Shown: positions 19,069-28,282 of the stretch, piece after piece
Position numbering within the stretch: position 1 is the stretch's first letter
Layout of the letters: each line of letters begins with the position of its first letter
Assembly (NCBI GenBank): GCA_030426465.1
Contig: JAUHYK010000027.1
Coordinates: forward strand, 1 to 47,647
DNA: 47,647 bases
Direction of reading: 5' to 3'
Source: Alphaproteobacteria bacterium
Lineage (GTDB): Bacteria > Pseudomonadota > Alphaproteobacteria > Caulobacterales > Parvularculaceae
The notes under the pieces: model-generated
Seen by the model: the letters and a program-made list of their open reading frames with translations, nothing else
What the model was told of the DNA's origin: nothing
Databases searched by the model: none
Translations under genes and position numbers: made by a program

Positions 19069-19139
19069 GTGCCTATGAAGGATTTGAACCTTCAACCCTT
19101 CGGGTAAAACCGAAAGCTCTACCATTGAGCTAATAGACC
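19069..19139 (-). tRNA. tRNA-like gene with a 6-nt anticodon loop
   Basis: A 71-nt cloverleaf on the minus strand. The acceptor is GGTCTAT/ATAGGCA, with the outermost pair mismatched (G-A) and one G-U. The D arm is GCTC-AATGGTA-GAGC and the T arm GAAGG-TTCAAAT-CCTTC is perfect. The anticodon stem TTCGG/CCGAA encloses only six bases, TTTTAC, one fewer than canonical, so the anticodon is ambiguous: positions 34-36 counted from the 5' side read TTA, which would pair with the UAA stop codon, whereas a lost T would have given TTT (Lys). No CCA is encoded. A degenerate tRNA, or a non-standard one, are both possible. Confidence 0.55.
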
Positions 19140-19280
19140 TTGTGGTCGATCCCATCGTGGAACACGGAGACGGCAGCGCCGCCCGCGCCGGCGGGGCGGA
19201 TAAACCCCTACGAAACGATGAAAACCGGCGGCGGCTTATAAAGCTGCATGCAGCGATGTCTACTGGTTTCCGAGAATTTT

Positions 19281-19790
19281 TTATTCCGCACGCTCAAATA
19301 CAAGAGAGAAACCGCCTTCTTCTCCATCCTCGATGAGAACAATATCGGCTTGCAGCGTGTTTTCATCGCTCATGAAGTAGCGAATGGATTTCACCGTTTC
19401 CGACGGCGGGTCCGCGCTGAAGGTGACATCGTTTTCTTTGGCGTCGCTCAGCATCAGGACGATTGGTCCACCATCTTCCCAGGTGGAAAAGTCGCGGCGG
19501 AAATGTTTGAAGCGCATGACAACCGCGTCTTCTTCCTGTGAGGCGACGATATACTCCAGGACTTTTAGCTCGCCTGACGAGACCCCGCGCGCCATGCCCG
19601 TCATGACGCCGCCTTGCGCGCCGTTCCATGTTTCCTCAAAGACAAAATCATCGCCGCCGCGCCAATGTCCCTCTAGAAAGGCAAGGTCATCAAGGGAATA
19701 AGGCGTTTCCGCAGCGGCGGAGGCTGTGTGCATAGCGCAAAAGGCGATTGCGAAAAGCGCTGAAATCGGCCGTGTTCTGTGAATATCCAT
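19281..19790 (-). CDS. DUF6265-family secreted protein
   Basis: 169 residues from the ATG at 19790, which has GGGGAAG upstream and gives a clean signal peptide ending near TASAAAE. An in-frame ATG 15 bp earlier has no ribosome site. The body opens LDDLAFLEGHWRG, then FEETWNGAQGGVMTGMARG, and ends SLVFERAE. This is the one-domain lipocalin-like layout of DUF6265 (formerly annotated with DUF1579-like proteins). The biochemical role of the family is unknown. It is divergent from the ATP-grasp gene with 81 bp between starts. Confidence 0.8.
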   Translation of the reverse strand: MDIHRTRPISALFAIAFCAMHTASAAAETPYSLDDLAFLEGHWRGGDDFVFEETWNGAQGGVMTGMARGVSSGELKVLEYIVASQEEDAVVMRFKHFRRDFSTWEDGGPIVLMLSDAKENDVTFSADPPSETVKSIRYFMSDENTLQADIVLIEDGEEGGFSLVFERAE

Positions 19791-19871
19791 CGACTTCCCC
19801 GTCATGATTGACCCATCATAAGATGCCACATATCACCTGACGTTTCACCTTTCTTCATATCTGCATATTCC

Positions 19872-20723
19872 ATGACAAAAAATATCGTTTTTGCGACCTG
19901 CCTTGCGCAGCCGGCTATGCAGGAAAGCGATGCGGTTGCGGCGCGCGCGCTTGAGGCGCGGGGTGTGGTGGTCACCGCTGCGCCGTGGAATGGGGATCAG
20001 GCGGTGTTTGAGAGAGCTGATGCAGTCATCATTCGCTCGACCTGGGATTATCAGAAAACGCCGGACGCTTTCGCCGGGTGGCTTCAGTCGCTCGATGACG
20101 GGCGGCCCGTTTTCAATCCGCCAGCGATTATGCGCGCCAACATGTCGAAGCGCTATTTGCTGGATCTGGCCGCGAAAGGCGCGCCCCTGCCGCCGACACG
20201 CGGGGTGGAGGCGGAGGTGGGAGCCATCATCGCCGCCATGGACGAGATGGGGCTTGAGGAGGCGGTGGTGAAGCCGGAATTCGGCGCCACGGGCAGCGGG
20301 CTGTCGCTTGTGCGCCGGGAGGATGAAGAGGGGCTTGTCGCGGCGGCGGCGAAAATGGCGATGCCCGGCCTCGTTCAGGCGCTGGTCCCTGAAATCATGG
20401 TCAGGGGAGAGACCTCATTCATGTTTATTGGCGGGGGCTTCACCCATGCGGTGACCAAGCGCCCGAAATCCGGGGAAATCCGCTGTCAGGCGGAATATGG
20501 CGGGGCGTCTGCTCTGGCGAGCCCGCCGGAATGGGCGATCGCGGAGGCGCGGCGGATTTTGGGGCTGATTCCCGGCGCGCCGCTCTATGCCCGTGTGGAT
20601 GGGGTGGTCCTTGACGGGGCGATGCGGCTTATGGAAGTCGAACTCATTGAGCCGGAACTGTTTTTCACCTATGCCCCGGATGTGGCGTCGCGCTTCGCTG
20701 ACGCCCTGATTGAACGCCTGTAA
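19872..20723 (+). CDS. ATP-grasp family ligase, RimK/glutathione-synthetase-like, unassigned substrate
   Basis: 283 residues. The N-terminal part holds DAVIIRSTWDYQKTPDAFAG (R55-Y60 region), typical of the ATP-grasp group related to D-cycloserine ligase DcsG and glutathione synthetase. The ATP-grasp core shows VVKPEFGATGSG (K134, glycine-rich loop), ALVPEIMVRGETSFMFIGG and the metal-binding end VDGVVLDGAMRLMEVELIEP followed by ELFF. These enzymes join a carboxylate to an amine through an acyl-phosphate. No partner biosynthetic gene is adjacent: thrS follows by 32 bp and may be co-transcribed. The substrate is unknown. Confidence 0.82.
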   Translation: MTKNIVFATCLAQPAMQESDAVAARALEARGVVVTAAPWNGDQAVFERADAVIIRSTWDYQKTPDAFAGWLQSLDDGRPVFNPPAIMRANMSKRYLLDLAAKGAPLPPTRGVEAEVGAIIAAMDEMGLEEAVVKPEFGATGSGLSLVRREDEEGLVAAAAKMAMPGLVQALVPEIMVRGETSFMFIGGGFTHAVTKRPKSGEIRCQAEYGGASALASPPEWAIAEARRILGLIPGAPLYARVDGVVLDGAMRLMEVELIEPELFFTYAPDVASRFADALIERL

Positions 20724-20755
20724 AGCAAACGCAGTAGAATAGAAGTCTGAAAGCC

Positions 20756-22720
20756 ATGGTCGCCATTACTCTTCCCGACGGTTCCGTTCGCCAGTTCGAC
20801 GGGGCGGTGACGGGAACCGAGATCGCCGAGAATATCTCCAAATCGCTCGCCAAAAAGGCGCTGGCGGTGAAGGTCGATGGCGAGGTCTGCGACCTGTTCG
20901 GCGAGATTGATCGTGACGCGAAAGTCGAAATCATCACCCGCGATCATGAAGATGCGCTCGACATTATTAGGCACGACGCCGCGCATTTGTTGGCGCAGGC
21001 GGTGCAGGAGCTTTATCCGGATACGCAAGTGACCATTGGTCCGAATATTGAGGACGGGTTCTTCTACGATTTCGCGCGCGACGAACCGTTTTCCAGCGAT
21101 GATCTCGCCGCGATTGAAAGACGGATGGGGCAGATTGTCGATCAGGACCGCCCGACCCGCAAAGAGGTCTGGGACCGCGCAGCCGCGATCAAGCATTTTG
21201 AAGAGATCGGCGAAAAATACAAAGCCGAGATCATCGCCGACCTGCCGGGCGATGAAGATGTGAAAATCTATTATCACGGTGACTGGCACGATCTTTGTCG
21301 AGGCCCGCACCTTCCCTCGACCCGTCATATCGGCAAGGCGTTCAAGCTTACCAAGCTTGCGGGCGCCTATTGGCGCGGCGACCATCGCAACGCCGTCCTG
21401 CAACGGATTTACGGCACCGCCTGGGCGAATGAGAAAGACCTGAAAGCCTATCTCCATCGCATCGAGGAGGCTGAAAAGCGCGATCACCGCAAGCTCGGCC
21501 GCGAAATGGATCTCTTCCATTTTCAGCAGGAAGCGCAAGGATCGGTGTTCTGGCACCCGAAAGGTTATCTCGTCTGGCGCCAGCTTGAGGCCTATATCCG
21601 CCGCCAGCTCGATGAGGACGGTTATGTGGAGGTGAAGACCCCCCAATTGCTGGACTCAGTCTTCTGGGAGCAGTCGGGCCACTGGGCGAAGTTCCGCGAA
21701 AACATGTTCGTCGTGCCTGATGAAATTCCGTCTACGGAAGATGATGGCCCGGTGCTGACCGGCAAGGCAGACCTCATGGCGCTGAAGCCAATGAACTGCC
21801 CAGCGCATGTGCAGATTTTCAAGCAGGGTATCAAATCCTATCGCGACCTGCCGATCCGCATGGCGGAATTCGGCTGCTGTCACCGCAACGAGGCCCATGG
21901 GGCGCTTCATGGATTGATGCGTGTGCGTCAGATGACGCAGGACGACGCGCATATCTTCTGCCGCGAAGATCAGATCAAAGATGAAACCAGCCGGTTCCTC
22001 GATCTCTTCAGCCGTGTTTATAGCGACATGGGCATGACCGAGATCGCCTACAAACTGGCGACGCGCCCTGAAGCACGCGCAGGCGATGACGCGACCTGGG
22101 ATCGCGCGGAAAAGGCGCTTGCCGATGCGCTGACCGCAGCCGGTCTTGAGTTCGAGTACGCCGAAGGCGAGGGCGCGTTTTATGGGCCGAAGCTTGAATT
22201 CCACCTGACCGACGCCATCGGCCGGACCTGGCAGGCGGGCACCTATCAGCTTGATTATGTGCTGCCCGAGCGGCTCGACGCGACTTACGTGGACGAAAGC
22301 GGCGCGCGTCAGCGCCCGGTGATGCTTCACCGCGCGGTCTTTGGCACCTTTGAACGGTTCATCGGTCTATTGATCGAACATTACGCCGGGCGCTTGCCGT
22401 TGTGGTTGTCGCCGGTGCAGGTGGTTGTCACGACGATCACCTCAGCCGCGGACGACTATGCGAAGGAGACCGCCGAGGCCCTGCGGGCGAAAGGCTTGCG
22501 CGTCGATCTCGACATCCGGTCGGAGAAGATCAACTACAAGGTGCGCGAGCACAGCCACGCGAAAATTCCGGTGATCGCCGTCGTTGGCGCCAAAGAAGCA
22601 GAGGAAAAGGCCGTGTCGCTCCGCCGCCTCGGTTCAAAAGACCAGGAAACCATGTCGCTTGCTGATGCGGCCGAGACGCTGGCGCATGAAGCGCTGGCGC
22701 CGGACCTGAAACGCGCATAG
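20756..22720 (+). CDS. thrS: Threonine--tRNA ligase
   Basis: 654 residues, full length. Domain order: TGS domain (about 1-62), then the editing domain with HDAAH (H-x3-H) and LCRGPH (C-x3-H), then the class II catalytic core with the zinc ligands in MNCPAH, QDDAH and MLHRA, and the C-terminal anticodon-binding domain beginning [11 protein letters not shown]. It charges tRNA-Thr in the cytoplasm and removes mischarged Ser. No leader peptide or operator was found in the short gap before it. The next gene starts 10 bp after its stop. Confidence 0.97.
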   Translation: MVAITLPDGSVRQFDGAVTGTEIAENISKSLAKKALAVKVDGEVCDLFGEIDRDAKVEIITRDHEDALDIIRHDAAHLLAQAVQELYPDTQVTIGPNIEDGFFYDFARDEPFSSDDLAAIERRMGQIVDQDRPTRKEVWDRAAAIKHFEEIGEKYKAEIIADLPGDEDVKIYYHGDWHDLCRGPHLPSTRHIGKAFKLTKLAGAYWRGDHRNAVLQRIYGTAWANEKDLKAYLHRIEEAEKRDHRKLGREMDLFHFQQEAQGSVFWHPKGYLVWRQLEAYIRRQLDEDGYVEVKTPQLLDSVFWEQSGHWAKFRENMFVVPDEIPSTEDDGPVLTGKADLMALKPMNCPAHVQIFKQGIKSYRDLPIRMAEFGCCHRNEAHGALHGLMRVRQMTQDDAHIFCREDQIKDETSRFLDLFSRVYSDMGMTEIAYKLATRPEARAGDDATWDRAEKALADALTAAGLEFEYAEGEGAFYGPKLEFHLTDAIGRTWQAGTYQLDYVLPERLDATYVDESGARQRPVMLHRAVFGTFERFIGLLIEHYAGRLPLWLSPVQVVVTTITSAADDYAKETAEALRAKGLRVDLDIRSEKINYKVREHSHAKIPVIAVVGAKEAEEKAVSLRRLGSKDQETMSLADAAETLAHEALAPDLKRA

Positions 22721-22730
22721 CGCCCGCTTC

Positions 22731-23996
22731 ATGGCTGCGCGTTGGCAAGACACGAGAGACAAGGCAAGCCGGCGCTGGTTTTATGCGTTGTTTTTTCTCT
22801 TGCCGTTGACGGTGGTGTTTGGGCATCGCGGACTTGCTCCCTGGCTATTGCTGGCGAGCCTGCCGGCTTTTGCGCGCGGCGCCTTCTGGCAAGGGGCGTT
22901 CGGGAAACTGTTTGATCATCCGTCCCTGACCGATCCGAAATTCGCCAGTTTCGCGGCGCTCCTGTTTTTGTGTCTCTGGATTTTTCTGTCTGGGTACTGG
23001 TCGCCAAAAGGCGATCCGGGCATGTTCCTTTATGTGCTCGGACCGGCGCTGGTGGGCGCGAGCATCATCTGGTTTTCGCTGACCCTGACGCGGGAATGGG
23101 CGTGGCGGCTGGGCCGGGCTTTTTTGTGGGCGCTCGTCGCCGGCATGATCATTCTTTCCTTTGAGGGTGTCACGGATGGCCTGTTGCGCCGTTTCCTGCC
23201 GCCGAGCGAGCCGAGCACATCGCGCGATATTATCGCCTTGGGGCGCGGCGTTACGGCGTTGGCGCCGGCGCTGTTTCCCGCCGCGGCAATCGCCGTGCGG
23301 CAATGGTCGCGAACGGCGGCGGCGTTTGTGCTGGCGCTGGGGGTTGTGGCGGCGGCCACCAATGACGTTCTAGCCAATGTCCTTGCTATCGGCGCGGGGC
23401 TCGCCGCGGCGCTGCTGGCGCTTAACGCGCAACGCTTTACGTTAAAACTTGTCGGCGGCGGCGCGATCGCGTTGCTTTTGCTTGCGCCGCTGGTTGCATC
23501 TCAGATTCCCGTAAACGCGATTTACGCCAGCGCTGAGAAAAATCTCTCGCCGGAAATGTTGTCCCAATTGTCGTCATCGCTGCACCGTCTCGCCATTTGG
23601 AAAGCCGTCAGCGTCGAAGCGTTTTCTTGCCAGCCCTTCGGATGCGGCGCCGATTATGCGCGCATGTGGAAAGAAACGGCGCCCATGGTTGACGTGCCTG
23701 GCGCCAGCGTCGCGCTCTCCGTCAGTCCGATCCACCCGCATAATGTGTTCATACAATTATGGCTTGAGCTTGGCCTGCCAGGCGTTTTCGCCATGGCGGC
23801 GTTCTTGTGGTTCGGTCTGGCGACATTATTGCGCGCGCGCCTGTCGCGGGCTGTGGGCGCAGCAATCGCCGGCGCCTTTGTTGCGATCCTGATTTCCGTT
23901 ATGGTGGAGGGAAGTCTCTGGCAGGTGTGGCGCCTTGCGGCCATGGCGCTCGCGGCGAGCGGCGTCGCGCTCGCGCATATGCTCGAAAAACGCTGA
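22731..23996 (+). CDS. O-antigen ligase/polymerase-like membrane protein
   Basis: 421 residues with about ten hydrophobic segments and a large loop near residues 265-335. That loop ends in IHPHNVFIQLWLELGLPGVF, matching the HPHN-x5-L-E-G(L/I)-G hallmark of the Wzy_C/WaaL family (O-antigen ligases and polymerases) in the inner membrane. Such proteins transfer or polymerise undecaprenyl-linked glycans at the periplasmic face. It follows thrS by 10 bp and precedes a GT2 glycosyltransferase by 12 bp, which fits a surface-glycan role. Ligase versus polymerase cannot be decided from sequence. The start is the ATG at 22731, without a clear ribosome site. Confidence 0.8.
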   Translation: MAARWQDTRDKASRRWFYALFFLLPLTVVFGHRGLAPWLLLASLPAFARGAFWQGAFGKLFDHPSLTDPKFASFAALLFLCLWIFLSGYWSPKGDPGMFLYVLGPALVGASIIWFSLTLTREWAWRLGRAFLWALVAGMIILSFEGVTDGLLRRFLPPSEPSTSRDIIALGRGVTALAPALFPAAAIAVRQWSRTAAAFVLALGVVAAATNDVLANVLAIGAGLAAALLALNAQRFTLKLVGGGAIALLLLAPLVASQIPVNAIYASAEKNLSPEMLSQLSSSLHRLAIWKAVSVEAFSCQPFGCGADYARMWKETAPMVDVPGASVALSVSPIHPHNVFIQLWLELGLPGVFAMAAFLWFGLATLLRARLSRAVGAAIAGAFVAILISVMVEGSLWQVWRLAAMALAASGVALAHMLEKR

Positions 23997-24008
23997 AGGC
24001 GGCCGGAA

Positions 24009-24980
24009 GTGGAAAGCAGCGACAACACGGTCACGCCATGCATCTCCGCTGTCATGGTGAGTTATTTCACCGGGCCGGTGCTCGCCCGTTCCATTGCGGC
24101 TTTACGTGCGCAGCCAGAGATCGCCGAGATCATCCTCGTCGATAACGGTAATTTTCCGGGCGATGTGAAAGAGGCCTCAGCGGGCGCCGGCGCGCCAGTG
24201 CAGGTTATCTCCGGACAGGGCAATGTGGGCTTCGCCGCGGGGTGCAATCTTGGCGCGCAGGACGCGTCCGCCGACTATCTTCTTATCATCAATCCCGACG
24301 CGTTGATGCCGCCGGGCGGGACTGCGCGCCTGTTGGCGGACAGCGCCGCGCTTGAGCGGCCATGGCTCATGGGCGCCAAACTTGTCGATCCTGACGGCGC
24401 TGAACAACAGGGCTCGCGCCGCCGCGTGCTGACGCCAGGAACCGCTTTTGTGGAGGCGACGCGGCTTTACAAGCTGGCGCCGCAACACCCGTATTTTCGG
24501 CGCTTCAATCTTCACACCGATGAGTGTCCGGACGAGGTGGTCGGCGTGCCGACACTGTCGGGCGCCGTCATGTTTCTCCCGAAAACGGATTATGATGCAA
24601 TCGGCGGCATGGATGAGGATTATTTTCTCCATGTCGAGGATGTGGATTTTTGTCTGCGCTTTGCAAAAGCGGGCGGTGAAGTCTGGTTCAACCCCCATGT
24701 GGCGGTTGTGCATTTCAAGAGTTCAAGCCGCGCCAATCCGGTGAAGATCGAAGCGCGCAAAACCGCTGGGATTATCCGCTACTTTCACACGCATTTCTCG
24801 GGCGCCTATCCGAAACCGTTTTTGTGGCTTGTAGACGGACTTCTCTGGGCGCTTTTTGGCGTGCTCTTTTTAAAGCGCGCTGTTCTGAAGGGGCTGCGGC
24901 TGATCGGTTTCCGGATGCGGGTCGGCGGACGTGGCCTGACACGCGCCAGGGCGCTGGCGCGGCGCCAGTCAGAGCGTTGA
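24009..24980 (+). CDS. GT2 family glycosyltransferase, rhamnosyltransferase-like
   Basis: 323 residues from a GTG start. The GT-A fold is indicated by ISAVMVSYFTG, IILVDNGN, NVGFAAGCNLGA, LLIINPDA (the DXD equivalent is NPD) and GGMDEDYFLHVEDVDFCLR, the last holding the catalytic ED pair. This is the WbbL/RfbF-type GT2 group that adds rhamnose or similar sugars to cell-surface glycan precursors at the cytoplasmic face. The start codon is uncertain: an ATG at residue 16 would delete part of the first strand. It is 12 bp from the ligase-like gene and converges with the GT39 gene. Confidence 0.83.
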   Translation: MESSDNTVTPCISAVMVSYFTGPVLARSIAALRAQPEIAEIILVDNGNFPGDVKEASAGAGAPVQVISGQGNVGFAAGCNLGAQDASADYLLIINPDALMPPGGTARLLADSAALERPWLMGAKLVDPDGAEQQGSRRRVLTPGTAFVEATRLYKLAPQHPYFRRFNLHTDECPDEVVGVPTLSGAVMFLPKTDYDAIGGMDEDYFLHVEDVDFCLRFAKAGGEVWFNPHVAVVHFKSSSRANPVKIEARKTAGIIRYFHTHFSGAYPKPFLWLVDGLLWALFGVLFLKRAVLKGLRLIGFRMRVGGRGLTRARALARRQSER

Positions 24981-24999
24981 CCAGTATGTTCAAGTGGGC

Positions 25000-26475
25000 T
25001 CAGGGAGCCCGCTTCCCGTAAAAGCCCGAAAGTTCGTAAAGCGTATAGCTGCGGATTTGTCCGGCTCCCGGCTTCGCGGTGACCTGACCTAGCCGCTTAA
25101 TGTCATGAAAGCGATAATCCACATGGGCGTCGTCTTCGCGCGTCGTCACGAACAGGACGCGCTTCATGCGGTCAGGATCGAACGGCCTGAAGGCTTCAAA
25201 ATGATTGTCGGTAGAGGCGTTGGGATCGATGGCGGCGATCTCAATCGGACTGCCTTTCTGGTGATACAACATTTCACCGATGAGGTAGCGGTCGTCCACA
25301 AGAACGGCGTCATAGCCCGGCGCATAACTCATGATTTCATCGGTCTGGGCCTTCCAGCCGCGCAAATCCCAAACTGCGCTTGAAAGCCCTGCGCGCTCAA
25401 TGAGCGTCGTGCTCAAAACACCAATGGTGAACGCAGCGAACAGGACGGCGTGTATTCCGGCGCTGAGTTTGAGGACGCTCTCGTGTTTGTCCCGGCACAG
25501 CCATCCAGTGACGAGCATCAGCGCCGCCGGATACGCGGCCGCAGCCCAGTTGGCGTGAGCGCGCGATAAAATCGCCTGTGCGGATACGATGAGGAGCGGC
25601 GTCAGCGTAAACACGACAAGGAGAAAATCGCGATTGTTGATCCGCCATGTGGATCGCTGTGCGAGAATATAAATCAGCGCGGTGAAGGGGATAATTCCGA
25701 ACACAGCGAACTGGCCGCCAAAGAACTCAAGAAAAGCCAGGGGATGAAAAAGCTGCGCGCCCCAATCGGCGTTGTCCGCCGTATGGGAAAGCGTCTGGAA
25801 ATCGTGTTGCGCATTCCAGACGATATTTGGCGCGAATAGCGTAGCGGCGATCAGCGCTGTGAGCGCTAATTGGGGCGTCAGCAATTTCTCACGAAAGGGT
25901 TTTGATAAAAGCAGGAGCGCGAGCGCTGCGGGGAAATAAATCATCGCATATTTAGACATCAGCCCGAGGCCGATGGCGCCGCCGAGCGCCGCAAAATCAT
26001 TTATGCGCGCCGCCGGCCCGGTCGCAATGCGTGCGAGGAAAAACAGCCCCGCCGACCAGAAGAACAAGAGCGGCGCATCCGTCGCCATGATGAAAGATGA
26101 GAGGAGGACACCTGGCATCAAAAGCCAGCCAAGGCCTGTCCAGAAAGCGGTGCGTTTGTCGTAGAGCTGTTTGGCCGCCAGATAGAGAAATGAAGCGGCG
26201 CCCAGATGAAAGAACGGCGCCGAAAGGCGCACGGCCCAGTCGGCGTTTCCGAACAGACCCGTGGTCAGGCCGATCGCCCAAGCGATCAGCGGCGGCTTTG
26301 AGTAGTAACCGACATCGAAATCCTGCGACCAAAACCAGTATTGCGCTTCATCGGGGCCGATCCCGAGCGGCGTCAGTATAAGCGTCAGAACGCGCAGCCC
26401 CGTCACCACGGAGGCTATCACCCAGAAGTTTCGCCAAAGCGGCGCCGCGAGAAAGATTTTGGTGTCGGCGGTCAT
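25000..26475 (-). CDS. GT39 family (ArnT/PMT-type) polyprenyl-phosphate-sugar glycosyltransferase
   Basis: 491 residues with about eleven transmembrane segments in the first 350 residues and a C-terminal periplasmic part. The first periplasmic loop carries GPDEAQYWFWSQ (D42-E43) and YYSKPPLIAW, characteristic of GT-C enzymes of the PMT_2 family. They use a polyprenyl-phosphate sugar as donor and act on the periplasmic side, for example on lipid A or glycoproteins. It lies 18 bp downstream of a second GT-C gene on the same strand, and the nearby DPM-like synthase could make the donor. The acceptor is not known. Confidence 0.85.
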   Translation of the reverse strand: MTADTKIFLAAPLWRNFWVIASVVTGLRVLTLILTPLGIGPDEAQYWFWSQDFDVGYYSKPPLIAWAIGLTTGLFGNADWAVRLSAPFFHLGAASFLYLAAKQLYDKRTAFWTGLGWLLMPGVLLSSFIMATDAPLLFFWSAGLFFLARIATGPAARINDFAALGGAIGLGLMSKYAMIYFPAALALLLLSKPFREKLLTPQLALTALIAATLFAPNIVWNAQHDFQTLSHTADNADWGAQLFHPLAFLEFFGGQFAVFGIIPFTALIYILAQRSTWRINNRDFLLVVFTLTPLLIVSAQAILSRAHANWAAAAYPAALMLVTGWLCRDKHESVLKLSAGIHAVLFAAFTIGVLSTTLIERAGLSSAVWDLRGWKAQTDEIMSYAPGYDAVLVDDRYLIGEMLYHQKGSPIEIAAIDPNASTDNHFEAFRPFDPDRMKRVLFVTTREDDAHVDYRFHDIKRLGQVTAKPGAGQIRSYTLYELSGFYGKRAP

Positions 26476-26493
26476 CTGGTTCCGGGCGATGGG

Positions 26494-28176
26494 TTACGGC
26501 GCGAGAGTATAAATGGTGAGACTTACATCATTGCCGTTGGAGTAATTGAGCCCGTCTATAACAGCAAGGCTGGCGACGTGCGCGCCCTTCAGTTGTCCAA
26601 GAAAGGCCTCTCTTTCGCGCGCTTCGACAATCGCGGCGCTCGCCTCGCCGGATGTCAGGCGTATCGCCGCCTGTTGGCCCGAGCCGAGCATGGTCTCGGT
26701 GCCGAGCAGGAAGATCGCCGAGGGTTCAGAGTAACCGGCCAACGCCACCGGCGCCAATCCGTCGTGTAAGGGGTGGCGGTCGGCCAGTTCCAGAGCCGTC
26801 GACAGGCGCGGGCTGACGGCCAGTTGTGAGAGGTTCGGTAGAATAAGCGCAAGCAGAGCCCAGGCGTATGCCGCCGCGAGAAGTGACGCCGCGACGCCGC
26901 CTTCAAACCCTCGACCGCGCCAGAAGAGAAAGGACACAAAAAGCGTCGCCGCAGCGGTGATCCCGCCAGCGGCGAAGCCGGTCGTCAACATCGAGACGTC
27001 GCTGAAATAAATCGGCGGCAGGGCGATGATGGCGGCGGCGGCAAGCCCAACGCCCGCGTAAATCAGCGCGCCTATTTTTTGCGCCCAGCTTCGCTGCATT
27101 ACGGTGACGGCGCTGTGGGCGGCGATGATCGCCAGCGCCGGATAAAGCGGCATCACATAATGGGGCAGCTTCGTCGCCGCGATTTCAAAGACAATCCAGG
27201 CGGGCATCAGCCAGGACAGGAGAAAGCGCGCGCGCCAGTCCGCACGCTCTTTCCACGCATTGACGACGCCGGTGAGGATCAGCGCCGCCGCGGGCCAGAA
27301 CAGCAGCCAAAGCAGAGCGAAATGATAGCCGGGCGGGCCCACATGACCTTCCTGTGCGTCGCCGACCTTGCCCAGCATGTCGCCGCCGACCGCGTCAGCG
27401 AAAAACCTGCCTTCGGTCGCCTGCCAGATGGCGAACGCCCATGGGCCAACCATCAGTACAAGAATTAAAATGCCTGAAAGCGGTTTTAATGCGGTAATCC
27501 ATTTGAAACGCGGCGCGCCTGTCGCAAGGCCGACGCCGGTTAGCAGCGAGATGAGGGGCGCAATCGGGCCTTTGATGAGAATTCCGGCGCCATGAGCCGT
27601 CCAGAAAGTGAGCGGCCAGCGCCAGCCAGTCTTCTCACCGGTTTGGATGCGTGCATAAATTTCGGCGAAAGCAAGTTGGGCGAGACAAACGAAGGCGAGA
27701 AGAACGCCGTCGGTTTTGGCCATGCCGCCTTCGGCGATGATGACAGGCGCACTTGCGAGCAACAGCCCAGCAAGAAGTCCTGTGCGCACATCATAAAGCC
27801 GCGCGCCGGCTAAAAAGGTGAAAAGCGCGGCGAGGGCGACGCCGATCACGGAGGGGACGCGATAGGCCCAGATGTCACGGGTTTCGACGTCGGAGAGAGC
27901 CGCGACGCTGGCGGCTTGCATCCAGTAAATCCCTGCAGGTTTTTTATTGCGTTCGCTGTCCTGAAACCGAATGGCGATGTAGTCGCCGCTTTCCAGCATC
28001 TGGGCGGTGGCCTGGGCGAATCGGGCTTCGTCGCGATCGCGGGGAGGGAGGGAGAAAACGCCTGCAAATGCCGTCACCGCCGCGAACAGCGTGACCACAA
28101 GCATTGCGGCGCGGCGCGACAGGCCGGCCCCGCTCGCGATCCCGGTGACTAGTCTGGTCCGTGATTGACCCCTCAT
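26494..28176 (-). CDS. ArnT-like glycosyltransferase (GT-C, lipid A-type glycan modification)
   Basis: 560 residues, close to ArnT (about 550). After the first membrane helix comes FSLPPRDRDEARFAQ (D49-E50 acidic pair), then ERNKKPAGIYW and TKLPHYVMPLYPALA near residue 345, all as in ArnT/PMT_2 proteins. About twelve hydrophobic segments precede a ~130-residue C-terminal soluble domain. ArnT moves aminoarabinose from undecaprenyl-phosphate to lipid A, but the arn synthesis genes are not seen, so a different sugar is likely. It is divergent from the polyprenyl-phosphate sugar synthase gene (106 bp between starts). Confidence 0.85.
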   Translation of the reverse strand: MRGQSRTRLVTGIASGAGLSRRAAMLVVTLFAAVTAFAGVFSLPPRDRDEARFAQATAQMLESGDYIAIRFQDSERNKKPAGIYWMQAASVAALSDVETRDIWAYRVPSVIGVALAALFTFLAGARLYDVRTGLLAGLLLASAPVIIAEGGMAKTDGVLLAFVCLAQLAFAEIYARIQTGEKTGWRWPLTFWTAHGAGILIKGPIAPLISLLTGVGLATGAPRFKWITALKPLSGILILVLMVGPWAFAIWQATEGRFFADAVGGDMLGKVGDAQEGHVGPPGYHFALLWLLFWPAAALILTGVVNAWKERADWRARFLLSWLMPAWIVFEIAATKLPHYVMPLYPALAIIAAHSAVTVMQRSWAQKIGALIYAGVGLAAAAIIALPPIYFSDVSMLTTGFAAGGITAAATLFVSFLFWRGRGFEGGVAASLLAAAYAWALLALILPNLSQLAVSPRLSTALELADRHPLHDGLAPVALAGYSEPSAIFLLGTETMLGSGQQAAIRLTSGEASAAIVEAREREAFLGQLKGAHVASLAVIDGLNYSNGNDVSLTIYTLAP

Positions 28177-28282
28177 AAGGCAAGCTTACCGGGATCCGCA
28201 GGATTTGTCTTCGCCGTGCGGCCCTGATGACTTGACTTGATGACGTGACCGGCGCGCGCGGATCAGATAAGAGCCTTGCCTT

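Noticed and set aside
18967-19155. Minus-strand open frame containing AQLVEHYTFNVAVAGSTPAPN-like sequence
   Set aside because: It is the translation of the two tRNA-like genes; such pseudo-peptides are a known by-product of tRNA sequence.
24991-25012. Hairpin GGGCTC-AGG-GAGCCC between convergent glycosyltransferase genes
   Set aside because: It overlaps the stop of the minus-strand gene and has no T-run on either strand, so it is not a convincing terminator.
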